From positions 1-20,402 of IMG/VR virus record IMGVR_UViG_3300017917_001523: a stretch of DNA of 20,402 bases. The stretch is one strand, 5' to 3'. The stretch comes from a virus. The first letter of the stretch is position 1, and every line of letters starts with the position of its first letter. The notes under the pieces were generated by a model. It saw only the letters and a list, made by a program, of their open reading frames with translations, was not told the origin of the DNA and made no database searches. The position numbers and the translations under genes were made by a program. Below are positions 20,163 to 20,402 of this stretch, piece by piece.

Positions 20163-20402
20163 ATGGCAACTCCTGTTTTGAACAATGGTATATTTCTACG
20201 GGATACCAGCTATACTACTAGCTCACACGTAGATTCTTACCACCTTTCAAACCTCCTAAAGAGTGCAGAGCCAACTGATCTCGGACCAGTTGACTTGTGG
20301 GCTATGGCTCAAAAGGTAGAAATGCCTTTGTACCAGATGTCCAGCTTTGGAGGAAAGAACGTTATCTCTGTAGATAACGCACGTGGTGAGTACAAATGGC
20401 AG
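20163..20402 (+). CDS. Major capsid protein, N-terminal fragment
   Basis: The window ends after 80 codons. The protein begins MATPVLNNGIFLRDTSYTTS and continues DSYHLSNLLKSAEPTDLGPV, KVEMPLYQMSSFGGKNVISV. The beginning fits the N-terminal arm of crAss-like major capsid proteins, and the place next to the scaffold gene supports this. The leader CCTAAATCC lies a few bases before the start. The protein continues beyond the window, so domain structure cannot be judged. Confidence 0.8.
   Translation, partial: MATPVLNNGIFLRDTSYTTSSHVDSYHLSNLLKSAEPTDLGPVDLWAMAQKVEMPLYQMSSFGGKNVISVDNARGEYKWQ

Noticed and set aside
1-20402. CRISPR arrays, insertion sequences, integrase or attachment sites
   Set aside because: No regularly spaced repeats, transposase or integrase genes, or tRNA-linked duplications were seen. 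Repeats are limited to a few short motifs.
1-20402. Alternative genetic code (recoded stop codons, as in some crAss-like phages)
   Set aside because: Long genes are free of in-frame TAG and TGA, and TAA, TAG and TGA are all used as ordinary stops.

Overview
The window is about 20.4 kb of tailed-phage DNA that reads most naturally as part of a crAss-like phage (Crassvirales) infecting a Bacteroidetes host. The main evidence is a run of late genes: large terminase, an 89-residue linker protein, a 912-residue portal, an acidic scaffold-like protein and the start of the major capsid protein. It is preceded by a block familiar from crAss-like genomes: an HU/IHF-like protein, a Cys-rich protein, a PD-(D/E)XK nuclease, a PhoH-like ATPase and several small conserved proteins. 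One near-perfect Bacteroidetes-type promoter (TTTG-N19-TAnnTTTG), a lipobox signal peptide and the near absence of Shine-Dalgarno sequences agree with such a host. Family names come from motifs and remembered protein families; no database search was run.

Layout. Positions 1-7016 carry a leftward (minus-strand) arm of mostly small genes of unknown function: a winged-helix protein (461-751), a methyltransferase-like protein (2483-3085), several membrane proteins, a 39-residue lipoprotein (3825-3944) and a MazG-like protein (5249-5464). This arm holds three gene-free stretches rich in potential RNA structure: 1-460 (with an aberrant tRNA-Asn-like sequence), 1881-2099 and 5744-6690. Several leftward genes end in hairpins that contain the stop codon.

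A divergent control region (6942-7359) with reiterated G-tract motifs separates the arms. From 7360 the genes run rightward: an HxlR-type regulator with its own terminator; then, behind a promoter-like element (7885-7924), a long compact gene string with many overlaps, from small proteins and a GNAT acetyltransferase through IHF-like, nuclease, PhoH and a protein resembling arginyl/leucyl-tRNA-protein transferases, to the terminase and portal. A second copy of the promoter-like element (18788-18819) sits before the scaffold and capsid genes, so capsid genes may be separately boosted.

The most striking unexplained element is the roughly 950-nt gene-free segment 5744-6690. It has about fifteen possible helices, several of 8-10 bp, and ends on the minus strand in a three-way junction whose two 7-nt hairpin loops are exactly complementary to each other (potential kissing loops), followed by a U-rich tail. 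I regard it as a candidate large structured phage RNA. Other points of interest are the tRNA-Asn-like gene with an apparent 46-nt D-loop insertion, a recurring AATCC / ACCAAT leader before many start codons, and the phage-encoded aminoacyl-tRNA-protein transferase-like protein.
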